Source: Pisaster brevispinus
Taxonomy: Eukaryota; Echinodermata; Asteroidea; Forcipulatida; Asteriidae
DNA length: 64,000 nt
NCBI GenBank assembly: GCA_023634235.1
Contig: JAMKCF010000003.1
Location: 25,566,299-25,630,298, forward strand
Direction: 5' to 3'
Of the stretch, positions 10,375 through 21,700 are shown piece by piece. The stretch's first letter is position 1; each line of letters starts with the position of its first letter. The position numbers were made by a program, and so were the translations under genes. Under the pieces are notes generated by a model that saw only the letters and a program-made list of their open reading frames with translations, did not search any database and was not told where the DNA came from.

Positions 10375-11831
10375 ATGATTTTGAAATACTTTAATACTTC
10401 TTACCCGACAGTTAATAAGATATATTATTAAGTATAATCTTTTATGTTTACAAAATGAAAAAAACAACTTTCATTAAATTAATAAAAAAATAAAAAAATT
10501 AATAAAAACAATCATTCATGAATTTTCATGTTAAAATTGAGGTCTGATTGGTTGCAAAAAAATCACCAAAGCAGAGTAATCTCTTTTGCTGATTGGCCCT
10601 TTCTTTTTTACAGTCCAACTTCAGCATTGAATAATCATATTGTGATACCCATGGACTACTTCCCAGAAGGCGGACAGAGCAAACTGATCGAAACGTCGAG
10701 CAGAAACAGGCTCATCTCAGAGCAACTACTACTCACAAAAGAGATTTCTTACCTACTTACTTCCCAAATTACATTTTACGTGAGTGAAACTGAAAATGCA
10801 ATGCTGGTCTAGATAATAATGTAAACCAGCAGGCACCTCATTTTACAGCTAACGCTTGTGCAAAATGTATATGCGAAGTAGTCTATGCTAATTACAATTA
10901 AAGATCAACTTGAACAAAATTAACATTACTGTTCATTTGTTATGAAAAGGCAAACGGGTGTGTAATGATTACATATAATTGAGTAAGACTCAATAAAAGT
11001 AATTTCATAATGAAAAAAACCAACAACCCACATTTTGATAAGTGAAAGCCCCAAGCACATAGGAATCAAAACAGCACTGTGATGTCACTACTACTGACTC
11101 GATCCAAACAAGACAATAAAACAAATACTTAGCAACGAAGACAAACGACCATTATCCAGTCCATGTTGTGACGCATTTTACGTCACAACATCGAATGGTT
11201 TTGAGCTGGTTTTCTGAGGCACTGGTACTTCAGTGTTAACTTCACTTTTCATTTTTATGGGTCTTTGCTGGGAGCCGTGCAGGGCACCGACAACGATGGG
11301 AAAAAACACTAGTTCAAAAAACGAAGAAGGGGGGCTAGTTTTTCCGAACAAATTTCAACAAACTTACTGGAAGGAAAACTTCACACTAAATAACACCAAA
11401 TAATAACTATACACAAAATAAACGAGGATAAATAGTCAAATTAGTTTGAGTGGTTTTGTTCAAGTTGTCCTTTAATTGTCCCATCAAACTGAAGTAGAAT
11501 AAAATGAAGCACTTTTGTATCACAATAAGCAACATTGCCTTTGGCCGCATTTACACTTCACGCACGTCTGATATGACAAATGTATTCTCCAGAAATCTAG
11601 CATCATGTGTACAAAAAAAGAATGACAAGTGCCCAATTTCATGTCCGCGTTTACTACTGTATTTTGGCTGCTAACCTTATTCAGGTAAGCATAATTTTGT
11701 TGTGCTAATTGGGACTCTGGTCTTGGCTTTGGTGCCCATTCAAAAGTCTCGCCCGTAGTCTTTGAAGGTTCTGCAATGGGAGTCCTTCTGCAAAATGAAA
11801 ATGGCCTTGCCCTCTCTAAGATGCAACTCCA
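10375..11831. other. Intergenic with a small Penelope-like terminus
   Basis: At about 10655-10715 the plus strand reads CAGAAGGCGGACAGAGC...ACTGATCGAAACGTCGAG, a hammerhead-like block similar in kind to those at 6910 and 36735. At 11715-11825 there is a copy of a dispersed repeat (CTTGGCTTTGGTGCCCATTC) also seen at 21640, 22200, 24200 and 34880. Nothing else is recognised. Confidence 0.4.
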
Positions 11832-11961
11832 GGGGCCGAACTCACAAAGAGCTAAGACTGATCTTAACTGCTAAGCAATGTGTGATGTCACAATACAAAT
11901 CACTTGGTGAAACTGATAATTCAACTTAAGATGAATCTTAGTGCTTTGTGATATCGAGCCC
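11832..11961. mobile_element. MITE, family C, copy 1
   Basis: GGGGCCGAACTCACAAAGAG at the left pairs with TTTGTGATATCGAGCCC at the right. The body is built from TAAG/CTTA words. A second copy is at 56253-56392. Confidence 0.6.
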
Positions 11962-12499
11962 AAAACTGTAAGCTAGCGGAGTGCTTGTGACGGTTAATAT
12001 TGACAATTAAGTTCTTGATTTTAAAACTGTTTAAATACACCGCAGCAAATGCGTACATGCACGCATTGCCTGCATTACGCAGGATGCAAAATAGGATTTC
12101 AGGAGTGGGGTATGTGTAAATGAATCCAATGGCTGTTGACCAATTAGAAACAAGTTCTGCAGTTTTTCGGAAGATTAAGGTTTTAAAAACTAGCCTCATG
12201 TAGCAGGGCAAGCTCGGTGGTCTTGCAGTAAAGACATCTGGATTGTAGAAAGTCATGGGCTTGAACCCTGCATGAGGCTCTGGTAGATCTTTGTTCCAAA
12301 GGAATTGCATAGCATTGATTTTGGCTGGTGCATACTTCACCCAAAAGCAAAAGCAAAGCAAACATTCTTGCCCAAATGGGAAAAACAGCGTGTACTGATG
12401 ATTGCATCCCCAAACTTCCCTTCATGTTTAATTTTGCGTTTGGTATGAACCGGGCTCAAGATACATAGGAACAATTATTTTATGAGTGTTGTTTTTTCG
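11962..12499. other. Intergenic with a tRNA-like SINE fragment
   Basis: At about 12205-12275 the sequence GCTCGGTGGTCTTGCAG...GGGCTTGAACCCTGC resembles the A and B boxes of a tRNA-derived SINE. It is decayed, and no tail is visible. The remainder holds nothing recognisable. Confidence 0.35.
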
Positions 12500-14480
12500 A
12501 ACACGGTTGTCTGCTCACACTCAGGGTGCTGGGTGTCTCTGGGTTCCTACAGCATGGACGCCCTGTGGGTTTTCTGTTGCCACTCAGGGTGCTGGGTGTC
12601 TATGGGTTCCTACACCATGGACGTTGTGTGGGTTGTCTGTTCACAAACAGTGTGCTGGGTGTTTATGGGTTCCTACAGCATGGACGCCATGTGGGTTTTC
12701 TGTTGCCACTCAGGGTGCTGGGTGTCTCTGGGTTCCTACACCATGGACGTTGTGTGGGTTGTCTGTTCACAAACAGTGTGCTGGGTGTTTATGGGTTCCT
12801 ACAGCATGGACGCCATGTGGGTTTTCTGTTGCCACTCAGGGTGCTGGGTGTCTCTGGGTTCCTACACCATGGACGTTGTGTGGGTTGTCTGTTCACAAAC
12901 AGTGTGCTGGGTGTCTCTGGGTTCCTACAGCATGGACGTTGTGTGGGTTTTCTGTTGCCACTCAGGGTGCTGGGTGTCTATGGGATCCTACAGCATGGAC
13001 GCCATGTGGGTTTTCTGTTGCCATTCAGGGTGCTGGGTGTCTATGGGTTCCTACAGCATGGGCGCCAAGTGGGTTTTCTGTTGCCACTCAGGGTGCTGGG
13101 TGTCTATGGGTTCCTACAGCATGGACACCCTCTAGGTTGTCTGTTGCCATTCAGGGTGCTGGGTGTCTATGTGTTTCTACAGCATGGACGCCATGTGGGT
13201 TTTCTGTTGCCACTCAGGGTGCTGGGTGTATATGGGTTCCTACAGCATGGACGCCCTGTGGGTTTTCTGTTGCCACTCAGGGTGCTAGGTGTCTATGGGT
13301 TCCTACAGCATGGACGCCATGTGGGTTTTCTGTTGCCATTCAGGGTGCTGGGTGTCTATGGGTTCCTACAGCATGGATGCTGTGTGGGTTTTCTGTTCAC
13401 TCATGGTCTATGGGTTCCTACAGCATGGACGCCATGTGGGTTTTCTGTTGCCACTCAGGGTGCTAGGTGTCTATGGGTTCCTACAGCATGGATGCTGTGT
13501 GGGTTGTCTGTTCACAAACAGTGTGCTGGGTGTCTATGGGTTATTACAGCATGGACGCTGTGTGGGTTTTCTGTTGCCACTCAGGGTGCTGGGTGTCTCT
13601 GGGTTCCTACACCATGGACGTTGTGTGGGTTGTCTGTTCACAAACAGTGTGCTGGGTGTCTCTGGGTTCCTACAGCATGGACGTTGTGTGGGTTTTCTGT
13701 TGCCACTCAGGGTGCTGGGTGTCTATGGGATCCTACAGCATGGACGCCATGTGGGTTTTCTGTTGCCATTCAGGGTGCTGGGTGTCTATGGGTTCCTACA
13801 GCATGGGCGCCAAGTGGGTTTTCTGTTGCCACTCAGGGTGCTGGGTGTCTATGGGTTCCTACAGCATGGACACCCTCTAGGTTGTCTGTTGCCATTCAGG
13901 GTGCTGGGTGTCTATGTGTTTCTACAGCATGGACGCCATGTGGGTTTTCTGTTGCCACTCAGGGTGCTGGGTGTATATGGGTTCCTACAGCATGGACGCC
14001 CTGTGGGTTTTCTGTTGCCACTCAGGGTGCTAGGTGTCTATGGGTTCCTACAGCATGGACGCCATGTGGGTTTTCTGTTGCCATTCAGGGTGCTGGGTGT
14101 CTATGGGTTCCTACAGCATGGATGCTGTGTGGGTTTTCTGTTCACTCATGGTCTATGGGTTCCTACAGCATGGACGCCATGTGGGTTTTCTGTTGCCACT
14201 CAGGGTGCTGGGTGTCTATGGGTTCCTACAGCATGGACGCTGTGTGGGTTGTCTGTTCACAAACAGTGTGCTGGGTGTCTATGGGTTATTACAGCATGGA
14301 CGCAGTGTGGGTTTTCTGTTGCCACTCAGGGTGCTGGGTGTCTATGGGTTCCTACAGCATGGACGCTGTGTGGGTTGTCTGTTCACAAACAGTGTGCTGG
14401 GTGTCTATGGGTTATTACAGCATGGACGCAGTGTGGGTTTTCTGCTGCCACTCAGGATGCTGGGGGTCTATGGGCTCCCT
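12500..14480 (+). repeat. Minisatellite, 63-bp unit, about 31 copies, with a 745-bp higher-order duplication
   Basis: Units begin GTGCTGGGTGTCTATGGG and repeat every 63 bp (for example 12526, 12589, 12652). Variants alternate between a TTGCCACTCAGG type and a TTCACAAACAGT type. One unit is shortened by 11 bp (near 13395). The block starting 12904 recurs at 13649, an offset of 745 bp equal to eleven full units plus the 52-bp unit, so a large segment was duplicated recently. Because 63 is divisible by 3 and the unit lacks stops, all three plus frames stay open for hundreds of codons. The peptides are Trp/Cys-rich repeats with no known fold. I read this as non-coding. Confidence 0.92.
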
Positions 14481-15400
14481 CATTGTTCTCTCTGTAAAAC
14501 TGAAAGTTCCTTCTGCATCAATGAGGATAACAGTGGTGGTTCTGGGAGAAAAGACAAACGTGAGACAGACAAGTGAGTAAATCAATGTCACATAACATTG
14601 TTATCGGAATCACTGGACACATTCAAATTTCTCCTCAAGAATCGCTTATTTTTGACTTTTATTTTTTCTATCTTTTTTGTGTGTACTTTTTGAGCTTCTC
14701 CCATGATTTGTTTTAACAAATGCCTGAGTCATTCAACCAATTAGAAACAGTTGCATTTTTGCACTTGGTGTTTATGTCTTTTCGTTATGGTTTGCAGGTT
14801 TTAGTTTCTGGTACTTCAGATACTCGAACATTCTTGTTTGTAAATTTCTATTACCGTGTTAATTTTCTTTCTTGTGTTTTTCTTTTTGATAAGTGGCCAA
14901 TCTGTTTCTCTTGGCTTGATGTTCCATTTTGCATTTTACATATTTGATATAGTTCATGTAGGTAATGATTGTTCTTATTTTTAATGTCTTTGTTTTGGCT
15001 TTTTAAGGTATATTCCTCATAAAGTTCTATTTCAGCTTCTTTTTAAAATGTTATTTTGCTTTTAATTTAGTTTGCTTTCCTGTTTGAAGTACTTGGCTTG
15101 TTCTCACTGAACTTTAAGTAATTTTTTTTTTTTTTTAAGTAGCATTTTTTGCCTAGGTTCACAGAACCACATCCCGATGACTTAACCACCAGAACGAAAA
15201 ACACAAGTGTTTATTCTTTTAGCAAAGACATTTTGCTTAGGCACGAGTGTACATTTACTTCACCTTGCTAAGCATTCTTCACACATTTATCTACAGAGCA
15301 AAATAATACCACTGAAGCCAGGTACCAACCATAAAATATGAATAAAAATAATTTTTTTCCGGTAACCTGTTTACTACAAAGCAATTAGTAATATATAATT
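14481..15400. other. AT-rich intergenic DNA with a possible LINE 3' remnant
   Basis: At about 14607-14660 one frame reads SLDTFKFLLKNRLF followed by T-rich sequence, like the end of a CR1/L2-type polyprotein. This is weak evidence. The rest is AT-rich. It should contain the 3' end of TANGO2 if introns are of usual size, but I could not find it. Confidence 0.3.
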
Positions 15401-15696
15401 CATTACGGGAAAGCTCCATTAAAGAATTTCTGAGTTTTGGCCACAAAAACTCAGAAACTGTTCATCCTTTTCACCCGTTAGGTGTGTTTACATTGAATTA
15501 CTTGGGTCATTAAACTTGATGGATGAGCAGTTTTAAAATCTGCCTGGAGCAGTCAGCAGCCCTACTGGTTTGTGCATATGAACGAATTATGTTCACTGTT
15601 TAGAAAAGCAATTACATGGAGATAACAGGTGTGAGCTGCCAGACGAAAAGGATTGTTCATTTGAGCCTCTTTCTTTAATGGAACTTTCCCGTAATG
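15401..15696. mobile_element. MITE with 25-bp termini (CATTACGGGAAAG)
   Basis: Positions 15401-15425 and 15672-15696 are inverted repeats with one mismatch in 25 (left begins CATTACGGGAAAGCTCC). The interior has no ORF. It lies just 3' of TANGO2 exon 6. Confidence 0.8.
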
Positions 15697-15750
15697 TGAG
15701 CCCCATTTGTTGAAAAAATAAAAAATAAAAACAAAATTGCAAAGACAAAC

Positions 15751-18700
15751 CTTGTTCCATAATTGCTGGACTTGATGAAGACTAACTCTTTCAGAAGTTC
15801 TTTTTTCTGCAAAATGTCAAGCTCTTCGATGGAAGTATTGACTTCCGTTATCAATCTGTAAATTTATTAAATAAAGTAGATAAAAGAAAATGAAAAAACA
15901 CCCCAACAAATCCTGTGGAACAGAATACTTAATTTTAAAATTCATATTCATTAGCCCAACCGCTCAGCCCTTACATGGCAAAACAGCCTAACTCAAAAAT
16001 TGACATTTTGAGAAAAGCAAGTACAAAGAGAAGCTGTTTTGCCATAAAAATTGGACGAAAGTGTAAAAAGAGGCTGAGATAGGACGTGTTATATTCAAAA
16101 CCATACAAAGTATGCCTTTAAAACTTTGAAATGGGAAAAGCACCCTCAATTTACCCAGAAATGATCTGATGTAAAAACCAAAAATTTTCGAGTTGGGCTG
16201 TTTTGCCATGGAAGGGCCGCGCTGCTCATTAAATATCACCCATGTGTTTTTGTGTGTAACTACGACTCGTGCCAATATGACAGGAGGTTCTGTCCCCCTC
16301 TCCCTCCATACGGCAAATTGTGTAGGAATTTCATCTGATAGCGCCCTCTTTTGACTCAACTTCAGCCGATGTTAGCTTACCATACGGGGACACACACACA
16401 CCGGGGGAACAGAATCCCAATGACACCAACCCTACATGACAGACACAACTCCATGGGTTTTTTTTCTCCATCATTTTTGATAATGTTATAGTTCTTAAAC
16501 ATTGTAATAAGACACGGCCCAACGTGAACTCAAGTATGCTGAGGTTTCCATTGCACTAGCCCGAACATCTGACGTCACACTTCGAGGCTCATGAATAACG
16601 CCAGATACCAGCCTTGAGCGCCTGGCGGGATCCTGCCAGATGTACCTTTGACCTCGCATCCATTCACACGGTGGAGATTCACAGTCTACACACACGTGTA
16701 TACACATTACATTGTGAATAAAACAACATTACATCACGCACAACAGACGATCGAAAAGTTCCTGCTGACAAACATATCACTTCAGAGCAGACCAATCATA
16801 ACACAGATATGAAAAGCTTACGTCACTGCACCAATGAAATCATTGGGTCTTTATCCTTTTGGATAAGGACAGGGGAACAGTCGTATATTGCACCAGCGTC
16901 ACAGTTGGGAACCACTAACTTGACTATAGAGGGCGCTAGAGTTACAGCAGGCACATCGAATAATGGACTTTCTTCTGCCGTGTTCACGGATAAGTTCTTG
17001 CCAGACACTTCAGAGAGACACAAAGTAACTACAAGGGGTCAATTTCATAGAGTTGCTTAATGGTCAATTTTGCGCACAGTTTTAAATGAAAGGGTTTGGC
17101 ACAATGGTACCAGTGTTTCCCTCATCTACGCCCAAATTCATAGAGGGGCTTGAACACAGAAAGTACCTTAAGCACACTAAATGTTTGCTTTCCAGAATAA
17201 GGTTACCGGCCAATATATCATGTCATCTGCACCATCTGTAACTGGTATCATGCTTATGTTTGCTTAGCAGAAAATCTTTCAGCAATAGTTTGTGCTTAAG
17301 TAGCTCTTTGAAACTGGGCTATGGAGGTTGCTATATATACAAAAAGCTTGCCCCGAACCATTTGACATGTAGCAAATGCCTCTAGTCTGAGGAATTCAAA
17401 TTTAAGCGGTAACTTGTGTCTAAGCAAGTTGATGTACCAGACATTAGTGCAAATGGCTCATTCTTTGAGCCCTTGAGGAATGGTGGGTGGTAGGGGTGGC
17501 AGTGGGTGGTTTCAGTGTACGTACGGTTTGTCAAGAGACATCATTGCAATTAGTTCATCGATGAGACGGTCTTTGGTGAGGCTGGGTACTCTCTTCAGTA
17601 TGCTCTCAAACTCTGACCGCACGTAGTCGGTCTTTGGCCACGACACGTTCATCGGGTGATTTGAAAACACTTGTACACCTGCAAGACGGAAACACAAAAT
17701 GCAGGTTTTACTGTTTTATCCTTAGTTTGGTGTAAATATCTCAACAGGGCAGATAACCCCTTAAAACTATACGCGTCTTCTGGAATGTGAACATTAAAGA
17801 AGCACGCTGACTACGGGTTGGGCGCTTTGGGCTATAAAACGTGTTTGGTTTGAAATGAATATGGTTGGAAAGATGTTTTACAAGTAGAATATAATGATAA
17901 ACACAAACATCCATTGAAATTGTGTGGATTTCCTTTTACTTCGTGAACTAACTTACATGGTCCGCCATTTTGTGGAGTTAAACATGTTGTTTAACAGGTT
18001 GAATGGCTTCTGACTGGCACTCCCGAACAAGGATATTGACAAAATAGGGCGACCGACAACATAGGGCTAGATAGCTCAGTTGGTAGAGCGTGAACACGTT
18101 AATCTGGAAGTCACAGGCTCACGGCCTGCTCTCGCTAGTTTTTCTTTGATAACCCCCAAATTATTCAAGAAATATTGAGACAAGTTATACACCCTCCTAA
18201 TGTCTGACCATCATCCTGTTTGTGTGACCTAGTTCCACTGCTACCTACGCCCATTTTACACAAACTGGCTCCAACAAGTACCAGGAAATGCATGGAGTAA
18301 GGATATTAGAGAATTCATGTTTGCAAAGAATAGTTTTTTGGATTTGCCTTCCAGTAATTTTTTTCCCAGAGTCTCAAGGTCTTGTCAGAATGATCAGTTT
18401 GTCATATGAAATGCCTCTGAATGATGAAATGAGTTATTTTTTTTGTAAATTACACACAAACATGCCTTGAGCGTGAAGCGGATGCGCCCTCGTGTGACGT
18501 ATTGACTAATTAACTTGATTGTGAGACGAGGGGGGAGTCTAGGCTAAACATGTGAATGCAACACTTGTAACCCTCCAACTTTCTGATCATTCAAAATCCA
18601 CTAGATTTTATGCACTATGCCAACTTGCATTATGATACCATGTAGTGAATGCATCTACACAGTACACACTGAACCCTCCTACTGTCTGACCATTCAATAT

Positions 18701-21700
18701 CATCCACATGGTTTGGAAAAAATGCACAAGCCTACAATAATACGGTACCACAGTACACTGTCAACCCTCCTATGTATGGTCTGACCATTCAATGTCATCC
18801 ACTTTGGTTTTGAATGGTAGATAAATTATGCCAGCCTGCAATATGATATCATGTAGTGAATGCATCTACACAGTACATAGTCAACCCTCCTACTGTCTGA
18901 CCATTCAATATCCACATGATTTTATGCACTCTACCAGCTTGCAATGACATCATGTGGTGAATGCATCTACACAGTACACAGTCAACCCTCCTACTATCTA
19001 ACCATTCAATATCATCCTCATGGTTTGGAAAGAATGCACTATGCCAGCCAGTAACATGATACCATGGGGTGAATGCAACTAACACAGTACACAGTCAACC
19101 CTCCTACTATCTACCCATTCAATATCATCCTCATGGTTTGGAAAGAATGCACTTTGCCAGCCTGTAACACGATATCATGTGGTGAATGCACAGATCCTCC
19201 ACAGTTACGCACACAGTTCTATGGACAGATATTCTACGATGATACACAACTTAAGCAGTCAAGTGGTTCAAAAATTGGTTGGCCAACAACTGGTAAATGT
19301 ACTGGAAAGTCAGAAAGCGATAGGTTGTTAAGAGATAGGCAACCAAGATTTTTTATAAAGAAACATACCTGGTTCAATTTTAACTGGTTCTACAATTTCC
19401 GATGTACTATTTGTGAAATAATTTGTGTCGACTTCTCCATCTTTCCTGAAAATTATTGAGGTGATAAAAAGTTACATTAGTGTTGATAGGGAGAGAGAAA
19501 AAAACATATGCACAAAATACAAAGTAAACTTCACATAAAGCCCGTAAGCATAAGAACTTGCTCGGCACAGACAAATCTTGCTTAGCAGAAATAGGTTACC
19601 AGCTACAATTCCACAAAGTTTATGTTGTTGCTACTGGTGCCCCACTTGTTTTTTTGCTTAGCAAGGGAATTCACTAAGCAATATTTTCTGCTAAACAGCT
19701 TTATGAAATTGGATTCCCAGATTTTAAGTGTGCTTTTTAGTTGAAATTGATGCTGACAAATTACAAGTGAAAACACCCAGTGAAAGTGAAACACATTTGA
19801 AAATTGATTTTCAACCTCCAATAAAAAATTACACCTTAATGAAACCAAACAGCTAAAATTAGCAGGCAGTAATAAATAAACTAAAATAATTTGCGGTGCA
19901 CATTCACCGTATTGAGCCACAAAGGTTTTTTTTTCTCCTCCCCCTCTGCAAAAATATAACACTTTAGATCTCTGGCTGTGCTTTGTGGTCATATGTATGG
20001 GTTGATGTGGCTGGCAGCCAAAAGAAGCCTTTACAGGTCTGGGGCGCGAACACGTTGCAGCCGTGTCTTCAAAAATTCAGCTTCTCAGCAGTGAGTTAGG
20101 ATGACTAGCCTTCCAAACAAAAGATAGCTCAATGGGATACCCCCGGTACATACTTGGGTTTAAAAAGCCAAACAGAAAACAAACATGAAATGAAGTGATC
20201 TGTGCCACTAAGTTGATCAACAGCCTGGAAGCCTTACCTGAATTCCATTGTTATTAGATTGAAACCATTGTATAAAACATGTTCCTTGGCCACACCTTTC
20301 AGATATGACTGGCCATCCATGCTACCTTGCAGGAAGTCTGTTACCAGAGAGCCTGTGTGGAGAGCAGAAACACATGACTTACATTAAGGGTAGGCTCATA
20401 GATTGGTAACTACGCCAAAAATTAGCGACCATTAAAAACTTACTTGGTGAGACGCACAGAGTATAAACTATTTTGAGAAAGTATTCCCTTCCAAGTGATA
20501 TGGTTTGGATAACTTTTCACCCCAAAAACATTGGAATCTGAGAAATGATATCATGCAGGAATCGTTTCTCAGATTTCTCGGGGCTGGTGTCCGTTCACGA
20601 ATGCTACAACCAGAGATGCGTTGGTACCCTGTGGCGTGTCGTGGCCGAGTGGATAAGATCACTGGACTCAAGCTCTGGTGTTTCTGATCAGCAGAGTGTG
20701 AGTTCGAGCCCCGGTCATGACACTTGTGTCCTTAAGCAAGACACTTAACCATGATTGCTTCGTCCTTCGGATGGGACGTAAAGCCGTTGGTCCCGTGTGT
20801 TGTGTAACGCACGAAAAAGAACCCAGTGCACTTATCGAAAAGAGAAGGGGTCCGCCCCGGTGTTCCTGGTTTGATTGGCTGCATATTGCGCCACAGCACC
20901 TTGTAAACCATTACATGGTGCTATGTAAAGGAGTAGGTCTCATACTTCAAACGAAGCCCCACATACCTTGCAGGAAACATGAATGTTAAGCGCTTAGAGG
21001 CTGGCCTGCAGTAGGCGCTATACAAATACAATATATTATTATTATTATTATTACCCGCTGTCACCTCGCTAAACATGGATTGATTTGACATTTGTATGAA
21101 AATACTGTGACAGTTTTTCTGCTGCTCTCTCAGCAAGTGGACACTGTATTCAGCTGAAACTTTCACAGGTGACTTTTATTGAATCTTTCTTTATAACGTT
21201 GGCTATAAATCAGCATCAAATTGACAAAAACCAATTTATGACCCTACCATTGAGTTGGTGTGAAGTGGCTTCCTAAAAGCGATTGAAAAAAAATTTGCCA
21301 TCTTTATCCTTATTCAGATCAATGCGTACATTCACGAAACTGTAATTGCTTGATGCGCCCCCAACAGTATTTAAATTTTCACGGGGCAGTTTTCAGGTAT
21401 CCTTTAAAGATCCAACCCACCTCTGCCACAATCTTATGAGAAGGGTTTAAGAAGGACAAACTGAACATGCCTAACCTCTTCCTTTGGCATCTTGGTTGAT
21501 TCCACCAGGTTGTAAGATGTTCAGGAGCATAGCCAAGCGCCCCGTTCGACTAAACCCGAGCCAAGTTCCGCCTTCTTTCCCCACAAACATATCTTGACCT
21601 GTTGAAGGCAACAATACAGTGTCAGAATTGCACCTCTCAGAGGGAAAGACCATTTTCAATTCGCAAAAGGGCACCTCCACTGGAAAATCTTGAAGTCTAT

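Noticed and set aside
12486..14580. Long overlapping ORFs (up to 684 codons) over the 63-bp array as repeat proteins
   Set aside because: All three plus frames are open because the unit is 63 bp without stops; there is no domain, signal or splice structure, and a 52-bp unit shifts frame within the array.
20637..20722. Functional tRNA-Leu gene
   Set aside because: A and B boxes are good, but the unit is followed by a SINE body and tail and recurs at 24260, 6030 and 47690; this is a SINE head.
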